A stretch of 60,000 bases of DNA, from positions 6,156,251 through 6,216,250 of the forward strand of contig OZ037773.1 in NCBI GenBank assembly GCA_964035545.1. Direction: 5' to 3'. Each line of letters begins with the position of its first letter. The stretch's first letter is position 1. This document shows positions 28,001-40,448 of the stretch, in pieces. The DNA comes from Bugula neritina (lineage: Eukaryota > Bryozoa > Gymnolaemata > Cheilostomatida > Bugulidae). The notes under the pieces were generated by a model that was given only the letters and a program-made list of their open reading frames with translations, was not told where the DNA came from and did no database searches. The position numbers and the translations under genes were made by a program.

Positions 28001-28901
28001 AAATATTAAAATAATTGAGAAGAGTAACTAGCAAAGAGCCTGTGTGAGCAAGACTAGAGTGACTGAAGATGACTGACAAGTCTGATGAGACAGACATTGG
28101 CAGAAGAGCAGCTGTAGAGCAGACTCACCATCCATGGTAAAAGTCTTTGTGCTGGAGTTTTCACTCTCTTATTTAGAAAATAAAATATGATTACAGCAAC
28201 CACTACAGAATTCCTTCCCTGCATTGAAACCTCATTTCGAATTCCTAATTACATGACTGCAAGCTGGTATCAAAAATGCAAAAACACTTAACAATAAAAT
28301 ACAATTACTTCACAACTGCAGTTGATGTTCTACACCACAATATATAATTTAAAGACATGGGGTTACATTCTTAGTTAAAAATAAAGTACAAATTCACTCA
28401 CCTAGGCTTTAAGAATACTCTACAACTCAAAGCTCTCACTCAACTGAATTAATGCTAGGATTAAAATATCTGCCAGAGGAGTAAGACATTATCTTGAGCA
28501 GAATTCCACACAGATTGGATAACTAGTATTTAATTTTGAGATTAAATAACCAAAAGATAAGATAAGTAGAACTTGAGACTACTGAATGCCATTTTGTTTC
28601 AGCAGCAACTTATCAATCTTTATAAGAAATTTCTAGAAAGACACTGAGAGAAGAGATACAAACTGAAAATCTCAATAGTAAACTAAGTAAATTTACCTCT
28701 TTTCTTTTTCTCTGCTGCTTTGACTGCTTTGTTTTTGGCGGTTGAGCTGCTACCATATAAGGTGCTAATATGCTCACTGTACGCTATTTCCTGAGAAGCA
28801 AAGCTATACTTCATGAAAGTCAAGATAACCCCAGCCACTAGAACTGAGGCTACAAACCCTCCAAGAACTGTAGGATCCACCAGGGTTAGCAGACTTTCCA
28901 T
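7098..28901 (-). CDS. Kinectin/RRBP1 (ribosome receptor)-like ER coiled-coil protein
   Basis: Twenty-two exons, all joined at GT-AG sites in frame, minus-strand order: 28901-28697, 28167-28129, 26845-26691, 26487-26338, 21964-21800, 20321-20133, 19531-19364, 17470-17360, 16857-16703, 15323-15137, 14792-14701, 14552-14413, 14019-13916, 12618-12463, 11682-11527, 11341-11024, 10443-10354, 10161-9991, 8715-8533, 8221-8093, 7682-7632, 7193-7098 (3210 nt, 1069 residues). Residues about 12-31 form a membrane anchor, followed by a Lys-rich cluster, an acidic/Pro-rich linker, a second basic patch (S-R-K-R-K), and coiled coil from about residue 280 onward. The anchor-plus-basic start and coiled-coil blocks (E-N-x-S-L-R-x-A-L; D-L-R-K-K-N-W-N) fit kinectin and RRBP1, ER-membrane proteins that bind kinesin or ribosomes. 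The p180 decapeptide repeats are absent. The last exon could instead splice at CTT|GTGAGT before the TAG. Exon 2 (39 nt, phase 1-1) may be optional. Confidence 0.85.
7205..7405. repeat. 19-bp minisatellite with GTAAGTAC motif
   Basis: Imperfect units of about 19 bp (gtaagtacgtacagcattg) in the last intron of the kinectin-like gene, beginning about 11 bases from the acceptor of the terminal exon. On the plus strand every unit carries a donor-like GTAAGT and a TACAG; on the transcribed minus strand these are not splice signals. Confidence 0.85.
8228..8476. repeat. 24-bp minisatellite with internal palindrome
   Basis: About ten 24-bp units (core gttacctggtaacacgtgt) starting roughly 10 bases from an acceptor of the kinectin-like gene (exon edge 8221). 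Each unit contains the 13-base palindrome gttacctggtaac, so the array could fold into serial hairpins. Open frames through it exist only because 24 is a multiple of three. Confidence 0.9.
11866..11926. repeat. (CTCA)n microsatellite
   Basis: Short tetranucleotide run with CTCG variants just left of the hAT-like MITE, in a kinectin-like intron. It is the complement of the GTGA motif near position 340. Confidence 0.8.
11947..12432. mobile_element. hAT-type MITE with 8-bp target site duplication
   Basis: A 486-bp element starting CAGGGTTGGGG and ending AACCCAACCCTG, i.e. imperfect terminal inverted repeats. It is flanked by an exact 8-bp duplication atcacatg (11939-11946 and 12433-12440), diagnostic of hAT transposition. 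The interior is noncoding and dominated by repeated ATTACAATTA blocks close to both ends. It is non-autonomous, inserted in the kinectin-like intron between the exons at 11527-11682 and 12463-12618. Confidence 0.9.
13108..13911. repeat. 13-bp minisatellite (agaagagatatac)
   Basis: About 60 units of 13 bp, with agGagag and agCtat variants, ending about 5 bases from the donor of the kinectin-like exon 13916-14019. Three 13-bp units make 39 bp, so all three frames read the same 13-residue cycle and stay open on both strands; this explains the long apparent frames, which I do not regard as genes. Confidence 0.95.
15362..15735. repeat. 21-bp minisatellite (gatgacatcactgaggtatta)
   Basis: About 18 units of 21 bp beginning about 40 bases from the acceptor of the kinectin-like exon 15137-15323. 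Open frames (D-D-I-T-E-V-L cycle) are a by-product of unit length. Confidence 0.95.
17605..18917 (+). mobile_element. pogo/Tigger-like DNA transposon, non-autonomous, TA target site
   Basis: A 1313-bp element bounded by perfect 24-bp terminal inverted repeats (left 17605-17628, right 18894-18917; outer bases GGGGAAGCCGGGG) and flanked by TA on both sides. Shorter copies of the end motif ggggtaatttgagcc recur inside (17971-17985). Positions 18696-18731 form a perfect 16-bp hairpin with a 4-base loop made of the same motif. It contains one degenerate transposase fragment (separate entry). The TA duplication, G-rich ends and helix-turn-helix remnant place it with Tc1/mariner-superfamily pogo-type elements. 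Confidence 0.9.
18211..18453 (+). pseudogene. Transposase N-terminal fragment (psq/CENP-B-type helix-turn-helix)
   Basis: Inside the pogo-like element. An open frame with no ATG, preceded by a possible acceptor (acttacag, 18219-18226), encodes a Lys-rich start, then A-G-E-K-S-S-I-R-H-A-A-E and G-V-D-R-M-T-L, the pattern of the helix-turn-helix at the start of pogo-type transposases. It ends at a stop after about 80 residues. No DDE catalytic domain follows before the element ends, so this is an internally deleted copy that would need a transposase in trans. Confidence 0.7.
20665..21590. repeat. 21-bp minisatellite (tattggtatactatactatac)
   Basis: About 43 units of 21 bp in the kinectin-like intron 20322-21799, with ctc, gct and ggc variants. 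Higher-order blocks repeat (the 20740-21000 pattern recurs near 20990-21230). Strongly self-complementary through GTATAC. The long L-L-V-Y-Y-T-I open frame is not coding. Confidence 0.95.
21967..25900. repeat. 30-bp minisatellite of about 3.9 kb with higher-order structure
   Basis: About 130 units of 30 bp (core acagtatatcatagtatac), occupying nearly the whole intron between kinectin-like exons 21800-21964 and 26338-26487 and starting 2-3 bases from the acceptor. A variant with ataatagtacaatatatt recurs regularly. A rarer marker (cattagtaaaatacgatac) occurs near 23763, 24380, 24984 and 25852. Segments 23606-24045 and 24223-24662 match at an offset of 617 bp, indicating higher-order duplication. 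Open frames on both strands follow from a unit divisible by three. Confidence 0.95.
26500..26637. repeat. 18-bp minisatellite (ccaggtattacctttaca)
   Basis: About seven 18-bp units starting about 13 bases from the acceptor of the kinectin-like exon 26338-26487. Noncoding intron sequence. Confidence 0.9.
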
Positions 28902-31555
28902 TCTCTACATCTTGGAAAGTGAAACATAGAGCATTTTACATAGAGCACTAGAAAGTGTCAATTGGTAAATAATCTAAACTCCTGGCAATAGATTTTATAA
29001 CAGACATATTAAAAGTACTATTGTACTAACATTTCTATTAGCTAACCGTGTTCATTGTTCTATAGTAGCAGTTAAAGTAACAGTTAACAGTAACAGTTAA
29101 AGTAAGAACATATTCCGAATTGCTATTATGAGAGGAAAAGAGATCAAAATGATCACGGCTGTTAAAGAATGTAAAAAAACCAGATATTACATTTCAGTAA
29201 AGCTGCTTGGCTTATTTTTTAAACATTGATGCCCAAAAGCATAAACAAATATATCGATTCACCAAATATAAATTGCATACTTGTTCTCGATTGTTTGACA
29301 AATTTTCAGAAAAAGAAAGAATGGCAACATTGGATTAATTGATTATGAATTCTCCTTTCGCATACGGACTCAATTTTACGAATTATGACTAATTTAATTA
29401 ACCATTTTTTAAAGTTTGTAAATTTTACTGTGAAAATGGCAAAAAGCTTTGCCGAAAGATTGAATAACATTTGTTTTACTAGCCACTGTAAGGATATCAA
29501 GTATTATAGCATATAGTGTATAGAGTAGAGAATATAAAGTACAGTATACTACATAATCATTAGTATAGTATGTATATACCTTAAGATAAGCCTAAGGCGT
29601 ATAGATATACTATACTTCATATACTATACTAGTTCATTTTCAGTTTGATTTTCATGACTTAAATTAATCACTAAAGCTAGAACGAGAGTGATTAGACTTT
29701 AGGCAGCATGAATATGAGCATCTCTATAAAATTTAGAACACACTAGCTTGACAAAGTTAAAAGACAGGTAGTTGACATGAGCCACATTTTGACCTCACTG
29801 ATACTCTAGGTCTAAGCACTATTATACGCTAAAGAAAAAGAGGTAGCCAGAAGAAAATCAAAATTATTAGTATTAATTAGTCACTATTACTACGCTTATG
29901 ACATCACTATGACTATGGTTGATGAGCATCAGAAACTAAGCAATTCAAAGTGTTAGTGTAAGTGTTGGCTATTAAACTTGGTACTAACTTAAACTACTAA
30001 GAAAACATCGATGACTAACTCTAAAACTTCGACTAAGCGTAAGATTTACAGTTGGACTTTGAGTTAACGTTGAACTATTCACTAAACTTCAGTCTTAAAC
30101 TAACCTAATTTAATCATTTGCCAAACCGTAGTTCTAATTTTAATTTGGGTCATTTGACTATTTAGTACACATCTGCAAATTGTGACCAAAAATTGATGTT
30201 TGCTTAAAATAATTGAAAATTTACTAAATGGGGTAATTTTATGTGCTGATTCTAACTATGCATAGCGAAAGAAAAATGGGAGGAGGTCCTGCAACATTAG
30301 AGCGCAACATCATTGTCATATGAGCTGAATAAATATCTGCAAACCGTAATAAAAAACCATCACAGTCTGCACGTCTCAATTTAATAACAATTAAAATTCT
30401 TAGTCTGAAACATAGAAAAATCAAGTAAAATTTTAAAAACCTTAATTATTTAATTGTTTTTGTTAATATTTTATTAGTTTAGGGCAAAAGAAAACATATA
30501 AATTAGCAGCTAAATTGTGAAAAATAGCTAAAAACCAGTTATCTGGAGTGCATACTAAATGAAATGAAATGACCCATTTACTGATTTCGTGAGACCAAAA
30601 GTGGATGCTTATTAATATAATAAACAGAAAATTAAAACTTTGATTTAATATTTACTTTTAATTTTATAGTGTTTAATACTTATATAATATATTTATGCTT
30701 CTATTAGCTTATACTTATAGTAAAGTTATACTAATAGTAATACTAATACTAATAGTTAGATTTTTGATTTTACAATTACTCATAGTCATAATTATTAGTT
30801 ATTATTCATATCGTAATTATTAAATTAAAACTAACATTACAGTTGTAGTATTAGTTATACCAAGTTCAATACTTTACTCACATCGATTTACTTTTACTTT
30901 AATACTTACACTTAGTCTTACAGTTACTTACACTTAGTCTTACAACTATATTATAACTCATAAGTATAACTATAAGTAATAGTATAACTAAAACTTTAAG
31001 TTAAAGTCAAACTATTTTAATTTACTTATCTTAAACTTAAAGAGTAAAAGGCTATAGTTATTGTCAAACTTAATGACCTATCACTATCACTATGAGTATG
31101 AGACCAATATGAATCTTAATCTAAAACTAAAAACAGTTTTAGTTTTACTAAAACTTAAAACTTAAAAGTAAAAGTTAAAAGTAAATCTGGCTTGTAGTTG
31201 TTTAGACTTTAGTTTTTAACTATTACCGGAATAAAAATCACATCAGATCACATTGAAATTGAGTTTTCTAAGAGTTAAAAACATCGGGCGGCGGCGTCAC
31301 CCCTAGAATACATAGGAGTGCAACTTTTTTTACCTTAATTTGAATTACTGTTGTACTAGGAAAAAAGATGCTTTGATGTGTATTTAATTATTGGTGGCCA
31401 AGTCATTTAGGCTCAAATGTATTATTAGCACAATGCAATTTAGTCAATGTATTTTTTAATGTAGGTTTTGTATAGATGGTTTACTTTCGGACTAGCGTAA
31501 ATGTCAAGGCTCAATAAGCTCTTTAGCTTGGAATCATTCAATCGAGATTGAAAAG
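28902..31555. other. Divergent intergenic region, kinectin-like / DNAJC17
   Basis: Holds the promoters of both flanking genes, but no core motif stands out. The kinectin-like ATG is preceded by ATGTAGAGA-ATG: either a start-stop codon pair in the leader, or an acceptor AG just before the coding exon. From about 30660 to 31230 the sequence becomes cryptically simple, with TAATA/TAGTAA and CTTAAA blocks. No coding frame is supported. Confidence 0.6.
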
Positions 31556-34500
31556 ATGGCAGCCTCCTTCGATTATACAAAAGTCGACCTGTATAATATT
31601 TTAGGAATACAGATTGACGCAACCGCTAAAGACGTGAGTTTATCTGCATTTCACTTTATAATAATAAGTTGTCTATAACTATAATTATTTTCATTAAACA
31701 TCATGTGACTAGTAGAGGCTTAAAGACTCGTTACTTTAACTGAGAGTAATACTAACATGAATAACAACTAACAAGTAACACTAAATTACTAAAACTGAAA
31801 GTGAAGAACAAGATGAAGATGAAGATAAAGTTAAACATAATCATAATGATAATGATATTGATAATGATGAAGACCCTCTTCATCTTGATGAGTTTGGGTT
31901 TCACTACTCAGTAGGTGTAGATCTAGTGAGTAGTCACTATCGGTGGTGAAACTTGACAAATTAAAATAGTAATGCAAATTAAAAATATAAATTAATCTAA
32001 TCTAATGCGAACTGAAGCAGTGACACCAATGGGCTATGAGCAATGACTAATCACTAATCAGTAATAACCAAATCTAATGTGTTGATTTACTTGAAGTTGA
32101 TGAGATAGCAAATTAAAATCTACAAATAGTAATACCAAAGGCAACTGTTGTGATTTTGATAATTATAGTAATACTAATAATATAATAATAATAATACTAT
32201 ATTAGTAATACTATTACTAATAATCATAATGAAATACTAATAGTAATAGTAGTAATTATAATGATTCTCGTTCTCATTCTGTGTCGATAATTATAACGTA
32301 CGTCAAAGCTGACGGCCGATTCAAGTTGTAGACTATTTATTGTAAAAAGAGAATGCTTTTAATATTAATACTCTTACAGTTAGTGTTATTTCTGCAGGTA
32401 ATAAAAGCCTACAGAAAAAAGGCTCTAAAGTATCACCCGGATAAAAATAAGGACCCAGGAGCTGTAGAAATATTCCACCAGCTTTCAAAGGCTTTAGAAG
32501 TTCTGACAGATGAAGCGGCCAGGGTAAGTGCAGTTGAAGTCCGGCACTGCATGCTTGTTGTTTAAACAACAAAAACTAAATGGTGGAATATTCTAATAAG
32601 AAACCTTAGTGATGAAGAGTTTCAAGTTTTACAGTTTTGTTCTATCCTCGTTACCACCATACTATTCACGGAGAGGACAAGTCATAAGCTTACTATAAGC
32701 TTTTTTACACTGGCTACAGTTAGATCTGCTCACTTGAATTGTTCAACTACTTGGAAATGCATGCTACTACAGCTAAAGGGTGGTGTTTCTGATGAAGTAA
32801 ACTTATGGTATTGAACTGTGACTAAGATATAGATATTGTCTTTAAGTTATAATACACGAGCCTGATTCTGCAATGTAGTATAACACTATGTACATATATG
32901 TTTAAAGTAATATATAATAACCAATAGGCAGTGTTTTACACTATATACAGATATGTATTAAGTTATATATAATAACCTACAGGCAGCTTATGACAAGATA
33001 TTAAAGGCACGAGCAGCTGCCCAGTTGAGACACAAACAGCTGGATGCTAAGCGACAGAAGCTTAAAGAAGGTTTGTCCATTCATTGAGTCACAGAACAGA
33101 GTTTTTTACCTGCCTTCGTCTTACGTTACCCTTTTCTATTCTGCTTATAGGTTTTCAGTTACTTCTTAGTTCAATCAGACTCTCATTTTTTTATCTTTTT
33201 TTTCATGGCATTCTATTCTTGACTCAACTCTTCTAAAATAGGCTGACTCTAATTTGTAGTATTTTGTAATGGCAACTAGTTATTAGATATACTAACAAGT
33301 GTTACAAATCATTCTTTAATTCTTTTTGTTGGTATTTTTTAAAATTGATTGCAAAATTCTAAACTTGGCTGCAGCTGGTTGCTTTGTTGCAGGAGTTATC
33401 TTCTTGTTTTTTGTTCTGACACAAAGGAATGCAAGTGGAATTATTCTCCATGCTCTGTTGTGCTGTAGGCTGGCATGTTACTTATCAGAGCTTTATGAAA
33501 CAATTTTATCTTCACATCTTTTCTCGTATTCAAATAAAAGTTTAGCCGAACTCTTTATGTTTTTTATGTTTAGTTTTCATGTTTAATTGTTATGTACAGC
33601 AGATACAACTTTTATTCGCCTGTGAACTTCTTGTAGTTTAGTTATAAATATATGTAAAAGTGAGTTTAATAACCATCTTGTTACAAATATGAACCTAATA
33701 AGAACCACATTGTAGACTTAGAAGCAAGAGAGCAAGCTGGTGTGTCCGAGAAGCAGAAGAATGTTCAACAGGCTAGAAATTTGCAGGCAGAAGTAGAGAG
33801 ATTAAGAAAAGAGGGGAACAAGCTCCTAGAGAGAGAGCAGGCATTGCTGAGAGAAGAGTTGGCTAAAGAACAAAGGCTATATTCTGCAGGTGTTGATAGG
33901 TAAGTTCTTAGACTGTGGTCTTTTGATTTTATGGGCAATTTGCCTAATGACAAGTCATCAGATTTTGTGTTGTTCAGTGATGTATAATGTATTGTAGGTA
34001 AATGTCACGTGTAAAATTAATAGAGCAATATATTACTAATAATTTCATATATAATAATAAATATACTCCTCAGATTATATCTTGTGAGAGTTTTGCAAAA
34101 ATCTGCTGTAGGCTGAACAATGGTGGTGACTCCATAAGGATCAAACTGAAATGGAAATGTTCTAAAACTGACACTACTAATGGGGGCTACACTGAAGATG
34201 TTATCAAGTCTGTATTTTCTAAAGTAAGTGTTAATATTTCCTACTATCTCATGCTGGGACCATTAACATGAGAGAAAGTAGGATTTTATGTTTATATCAA
34301 TGTGTGTAGTTATACCTTTTCTTCTAATAGTATGTAGCTGCTCTGATGGTGTAAACTTAATATCTATGAATATTATAGTAGTAAACAAATATTATAAGTA
34401 AATAAATACAAATACTATAGTAAGTATACAAATACTATAAGTAAATAAATACAAATACTATAGTAAGTATACAAATGTATCACTTAATTCAAGCATACAC

Positions 34501-37048
34501 ATTTGTAAATAAGTGGTGTATTTGTTTGTGTTTTAAAGATATATAACTTATTTTTCTATTTATAAAATTGAAGTTTCTATTATTATACAATACAAAATAA
34601 TATATCGACAGAATTGAAATTCATGTTATTTATTGCTATTTACAGTATGGGGGTGTCTCTATTATACTTATCAGCTCTAAAAGAAATGGATCTGCTATTC
34701 TAGAGTTTGATAATCTCCATGCGCAGGTAAAGTGTTCACGGGTCCTACTATTAATAATAATTAACAATTGAATTTAATTTTGTTGCATAACATAGGGTTA
34801 TCATCTAAAATATTACTATTTAGAGGGGTTGGTATACTAGTTGCGAATTATCGTATGAGGATATCTGGCTAATATTTTTGACCTTTCACAGTGATTAAAT
34901 TATTGGCTCTATCCTCAGCTGTTGCTTTTTATTAACGGAGGAGATAACTCTATGACTCTCACCATGTTCCCCGTAATATACCACATAATTCAACACAGGC
35001 ACCACGCACCACTAGGATATTTCGGATTACTTAGAAAGCGTCAGCTAGTGTACTTGGTGTGTAGCTGTGTATGTGTCATAGACAGCTGATGTATTGCAAT
35101 TCTTATATTCAGTTCATCTTTAGGCGGATTCGTTAGAAAGTGAGTCTGGCCTGTCAACATGTCCGTTAATCGTTTCCTGGCTGAGTGGAAAACCTTTGCA
35201 ATCCAACTCCGAAACACCAATTAGTACATCTCTAACATCACCTCATGAGAATGTAAGAGTTTTAACTTTTGTAAATTTACTAAATATTCAAATTTAATAA
35301 TTTAAATAATTATTTGAAAAAATTAATTCAATAAGTTATTAATCATATGGCAAACTTTTATCAAGAGCTGTGGGAGGATTTACTCTCTCGGAGATGTGCA
35401 AATTTTGTAATTTTAAAAATCTCATTCTTTTGTGAAAATGTGAACTTTTTTAATTGTTTTAGTTTCGTGCATCTTTTAACTCGCTGGTTTTAATGGTTTG
35501 GCATATGCTTTGCTTCAGTGTACTAATTGTGTAGGGGATAAATAGCACTATATGATCATTTATTATACAATACATGATGTTCTATACATTTTGTGAGTAG
35601 AAATTATGCCAACTGACATTTTTAAAGTAGTGCAAAAGCAAATATAATACATACTTTGAATAATTCTATTTATGAAAAAGGCAATAATATAATAATAATA
35701 TATATAATAATGAAAAGTAATAATATTTTTATTTTTATTATTAATTTCTGATAATATCGTAAAACGAAATATAATAGCACTACAAAGCCAGTAGGCCACT
35801 GATAACACATTCTTTTATAATCATGAAGCCACAAATGAGAGGGCATTAACATTTGCCCCCCCCCCCCCCTTAATTTCTGCTAAATTAGTCTTTTGCCATT
35901 GGCACACTTGATACTACAGGAGAGAGGCTTTCTATTCCTTCAATTTCTCTTTCTTTGGCCACGGCTTTGGCATTGGCTCAGTGATATATTTAACATCTGT
36001 ACTTCTTTCCGAATGCTTACGGAAAAACTGCAACAACAATATATAATTTGGAATTTTTCAGGCTAATAATTTATTTTTTATGCTAGACGACTAAACAAAA
36101 CTTTCATAGGCCCTGTTATATTTGGCACTAATTCTACAATTCCTAGTAATATCCCAGGTGCTTTATATTGCAAGATATTCTCTTTTTTTATTGGTATCAA
36201 AACATTTCAACATTTTTCTGTCTTTGACAAAACTTTAATGCATGTGGCGTTTTTTTTTTGTAGTTTTGCTTAAAGTACAATTTTCTTGATGCTATTTTTA
36301 AAGGCGTTTGTTCTCTTAATCCTGATTAGTAGAATGTCCTGTTGGCTTTTAAATTTCGACATGATTTAGATGCAGTTGTTGTGTGGCCATTACATTCTGT
36401 GCAGGCAATGTTTGCATTGTCGTTGCCTAATGACTACTTTTTTTAACAAAGCTGAGTCATGAATCCCAGTTGGTTTCATCTGTAACCTTAATTATAGAAG
36501 CAGAAAAAATTAATCATAATTTTACTGGTTCCACATTTAAACATAATTGTTTAAACTATTGCAGCTCAGGCTACTCTAAAAACACCAAATTGACATCATG
36601 TGTTGAAATTAGCTGTATATTTTAGAAGTTATTCTGCATCCCCTGTCTAATTTAATTGCTCTAAATTTCTACAATTGTATGAAATTGCAATATATACTCT
36701 CATAACATTTAAAAGAACCTTCAAATCACATTATTCCTGTAATATTTATTTTGCTAGTTTTTTAGTTGTGCTCTCAATATTTTTGAGTATTTTCAAACTT
36801 TTACATTAACAATCAGTTACCTGCTGAAATGTAATCTTATTACATTTTTTTAAATTTTTGCAGTTGGTTGAAACGTTTTATTTATTTGTATTTTACAGGA
36901 AGCTTACAAAAATACCGTGGACTACTCTACAGATGCTGATTTTGAGGACTTTGTGTTAAATAAGTTAGCGAAAGCCGAAACCAGTAAACAAATAGTTGAG
37001 CCTTTGCCGGATGAACTCTATGATAATCAGGAAATTCCCAGCGGGTAG
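31556..37048 (+). CDS. DNAJC17: DNAJC17: J-domain and RRM protein
   Basis: Eight exons join in frame: 31556-31633, 32398-32523, 32983-33070, 33716-33899, 34112-34223, 34646-34726, 35124-35252, 36899-37048 (948 nt, 315 residues; human DNAJC17 is about 300). Residues 12-80 form a J domain with the diagnostic HPD at 39-41 and the following D-K-N. Residues about 95-160 are charged coiled coil (E-x-E-R-L-R-K-E-G). Residues about 168-235 are the RNA-recognition motif, opening I-K-L-K-W-K-C and containing G-G-Y and Y-G-G-V. The domain order J, coil, RRM is unique to this family, known as a nuclear, spliceosome-associated HSP70 co-chaperone. The ATG follows an A-rich leader; a polyadenylation signal lies at 37485-37490. 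Divergent with the kinectin-like gene. Confidence 0.95.
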
Positions 37049-37484
37049 CAGCTAACACCCCCTGGATTTAGTACAGATCTGTTTTATGATTGCAGTCTAA
37101 ATTGTGAAACACTGTCTATCCAATTAGTGTAATGTGGCCGCTTTTTCAAAATGGCTGAACATGGCTCAATCAAAATACGTCTTCTGAAGCCTAACCCTGT
37201 CAGAAGAATTTCTCTATAAGCAGCTCCCAGTTGGGGGTGACTAAGTGTAGTTAGTTTGGAGTTGGGGTTAAAATTTCCAACCTAGACATCCAGTCAAGCT
37301 GCGACTCATTTTGTTACTAACTATGAGAGTCTCTTCTAACCTTGACCCTGCCAACAACTCATTTTAAAACAGGTCACAGCGTTTAGGTGTTTTTATATCA
37401 CTTTTGTTAGAAATTGGTTCAATCTTTTAGCATCTCTTGTTTGTTAACACGCTGTATATGGTTTTCTATTCATTTCTTTTAGTA

Positions 37485-37490
37485 AATAAA
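37485..37490 (+). terminator. Polyadenylation signal AATAAA for DNAJC17
   Basis: First clean AATAAA after the DNAJC17 stop, about 440 bases downstream, followed by a TG/T-rich stretch. Confidence 0.55.
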
Positions 37491-38549
37491 ACTAATTCTG
37501 AGAACTAACGTTTGTTTTTCTGTGTATCTTCATGTATTTCACAGGACAGTATGTCTATACTAATGTTCTAACCCTTTATAAGGGAAGTAGTTTTTTGCTA
37601 ATATTTTCTTGGTAATGTGTCGACATGTTATCTCTTTTTTATCATTTGAACTTTTGACTGGTGAAAAGGAGCATGTTGGTGCATTAGCAGAAAATTGACA
37701 AAAGTAGCCTTGTAGGTAAACCAGGAGCCACATTCTTTGACTTTCTCTATACCTGCTTATAAGAAACCTTCTGAGGTTATTTTAGGCACAGTGGTAATAA
37801 AAAAGTCTGTGAATAATAGTGATAATAAGACATTGGAAAATAACAGTTCAAATATTATTTTAAAATTGGCAATTTAGGAATAGACACTTCAGAAAATGGC
37901 TATTTTCAATATCGTGATATGAATTTAACTATTAAAATCTTCAACAATCGAAAATATTACTTATTTGTTAGCAACTGGATCATATTTTTTTTAATTTTTA
38001 ATGCTGTTTATTTTAGTTGCTCTATTTTTATTCAGTAATTACTGTATAACTGCTAAAAACAAATTATCAAGTAGTTACTACAAAAAACTTGTTGGTAGCT
38101 TAAATGACAATCAAATTGCTACATCATCTGTAAAATCAATTAAATTAAAGACTTGTAAAAAAATTCATCTCACATTTCACGTTATCAATAAAACTTTCTG
38201 TTTTTGTAGCGGATCAATTTTGAAATGCTCATTTTCAAATTGGAACTTTTGATTAGCGGCGGATTCACAATAAGTTGTGCATCTTTTTGGAACCAATGAA
38301 TGAATATTGTTGAAGCTGCTGCTACCATTATTGCCGTCACATGTATACTTCGATTAGCAGAAGTTAACATAAATATGATAAATTTTTATCAAATAGCATT
38401 CTAGCTTAAACTTGGATTGATCACAGTGGTACCACGTATAGGGTCAAAGAAATCTGTCCTTAGATTTATATTTCTGCAAAATAATAAAGATCTTCTAGAT
38501 GTAGCTGAACAATAATTCTGTACCCAAAGGTAAAATAGCAAAACCACAT

Positions 38550-38705
38550 AATATACCCACATGATATATACCCACATAATATATACCCACATAATTTTTA
38601 CGTAATATATACCCACATAATATATACACACATAATATACCCACATGATATATACCCACATAATATATACCCACATATTATATACCCACGTAATATATAC
38701 CCACA
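38550..38705. repeat. 15-16-bp minisatellite (atatacccacataat)
   Basis: About nine imperfect units of 15-16 bp in the intergenic region downstream of DNAJC17. Frames through it are repetitive and not coding. Confidence 0.85.
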
Positions 38706-40448
38706 TACTCTAACTGATTTGAACCAATATTGACTAAGTATTTATAGCCTTGTGTTGCACTAAATCTGAGCCACTTTTACACAATTTTTTGAAACTTATA
38801 TAAGCATTAGTTTTAACCAATCAAAAGGTTTAAATGATTTTAAAACTTACATAATTAGCAGAGGTTTTATGGTTTTTCAATTTCATGTCAGCGATGCTTG
38901 CACCATTACTCATAATAATAGGAAGTAGGTAATAAAAAACTTTCCTTCAACGATATCAGCTGCCGAAGAACATTTTGAGAGCACGCTTCATTTGCCTGAC
39001 GATAATGGGAGGAAGAGCTATATTTAGCTAGACTGCAGTTGACCTTCTTCATGGTCACAGCTACTGCCCCCTGACAGTTCCTATATACTAGTTTGGTATA
39101 TAACTAATAGTTTGGTTTACCAAGAATTTTGAAATTATACATTCAGCGCCAGCATGGCGCCTAAATGCCTTGCAAATATTATTTGCAACTTGTTATACAA
39201 TCAAATTTAATGCCAATTGACGCTATACAACCCTAGCATCTTTGGCATGTCTGGCCATATCGGAAATTGCTAGACCTGAATCATAGATGCAACACCAGGT
39301 GATGGGGGTCAAGGTCCAGTGCCATGATGTAAAAAGTTGTTGGAACTGGTTTTTTACCTAATTACTATAATGCAGCAAGTTTTGTTTTAGACAAAGTACT
39401 TTTGGAGTCTTTACCAATTTGTTCCCATAAATTTAATAAGAAGTAAAATTTTTATGAGATTGTAAACTAACCCAGAACTACTGATTGTTCACTTTAAAAG
39501 CTTTTTAAATGAATATTGTACTTTTAGTTGTGATTTTAGCCATGTAAAGAGACATATTTTACAGCTGTATTCCTACGACCTTTTCATTATTATTAGTAAC
39601 GTTACCATGAATATATGTTTTAGTTCACAGTGTTTCCCTAAATCACACTAAATCTAAATTCCCGTTTATACCTAAAGAAGCAAGTATGGATGCATGCGCC
39701 TTAAATAATCATAAATAAAAAATTACATTAATATCATAAACCAAACACATTCAAGTTGCAGGTAAACATTGTGAGCAACCTTATACATTACATTTATAAC
39801 TCATTATTAGATAATAATGAAAGTCCTCAACTTGGGGTAATTTAAGAAAAATTTATTTGCTGTTGTCCCACAACCAAAACTTGCTGCAGATTACAGTTTA
39901 TCTGTTAAAATTTTGTTGTAACGTATAGAGTATAAACCCATCCATAAAAGCAATGAAGTCTTATAATTGAATGAAATGATGATTTTGTAATAATAATAAT
40001 AATGATAATAATAAATATATAAATTGCTAAATATAGTAAGCAACCTGTCACAAAAATAATGTAAAACTCATTTATTCTGTAACAGAAGTATATTACTAAA
40101 TAATTGGATGTCAAAAAGATTTTAAAATGGAAGATTATAGGCTGCTCTAACTCAACAGTCTGCATAACAAACAACCACTAGAAAACAGCAAAAACTCTTG
40201 CAGGTGCTTTAATCCTAAACGTAATTTATTGAATTGTTTTTAATTAAAACAATAAATCAATTATTTCTAATTAAAATTTTGAAGTTGCCTGCTACCAATT
40301 AAAACTTATTTAAGTCATTTAGCTATAAAAGATATAAACCAACCCAAAACAATTTTACAAGTTTGTAGTTTTTTCAAATAGCGCTAAATATTTGTGGCCA
40401 TCAAACTCAATTAAAAGCTTAAACATTTATGCTGCATAGTACTATCAT

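Noticed and set aside
38001-38252. Open frame with a hydrophobic start resembling a signal peptide
   Set aside because: No recognisable domain, no promoter, splice or polyadenylation context, and composition like the surrounding AT-rich DNA.
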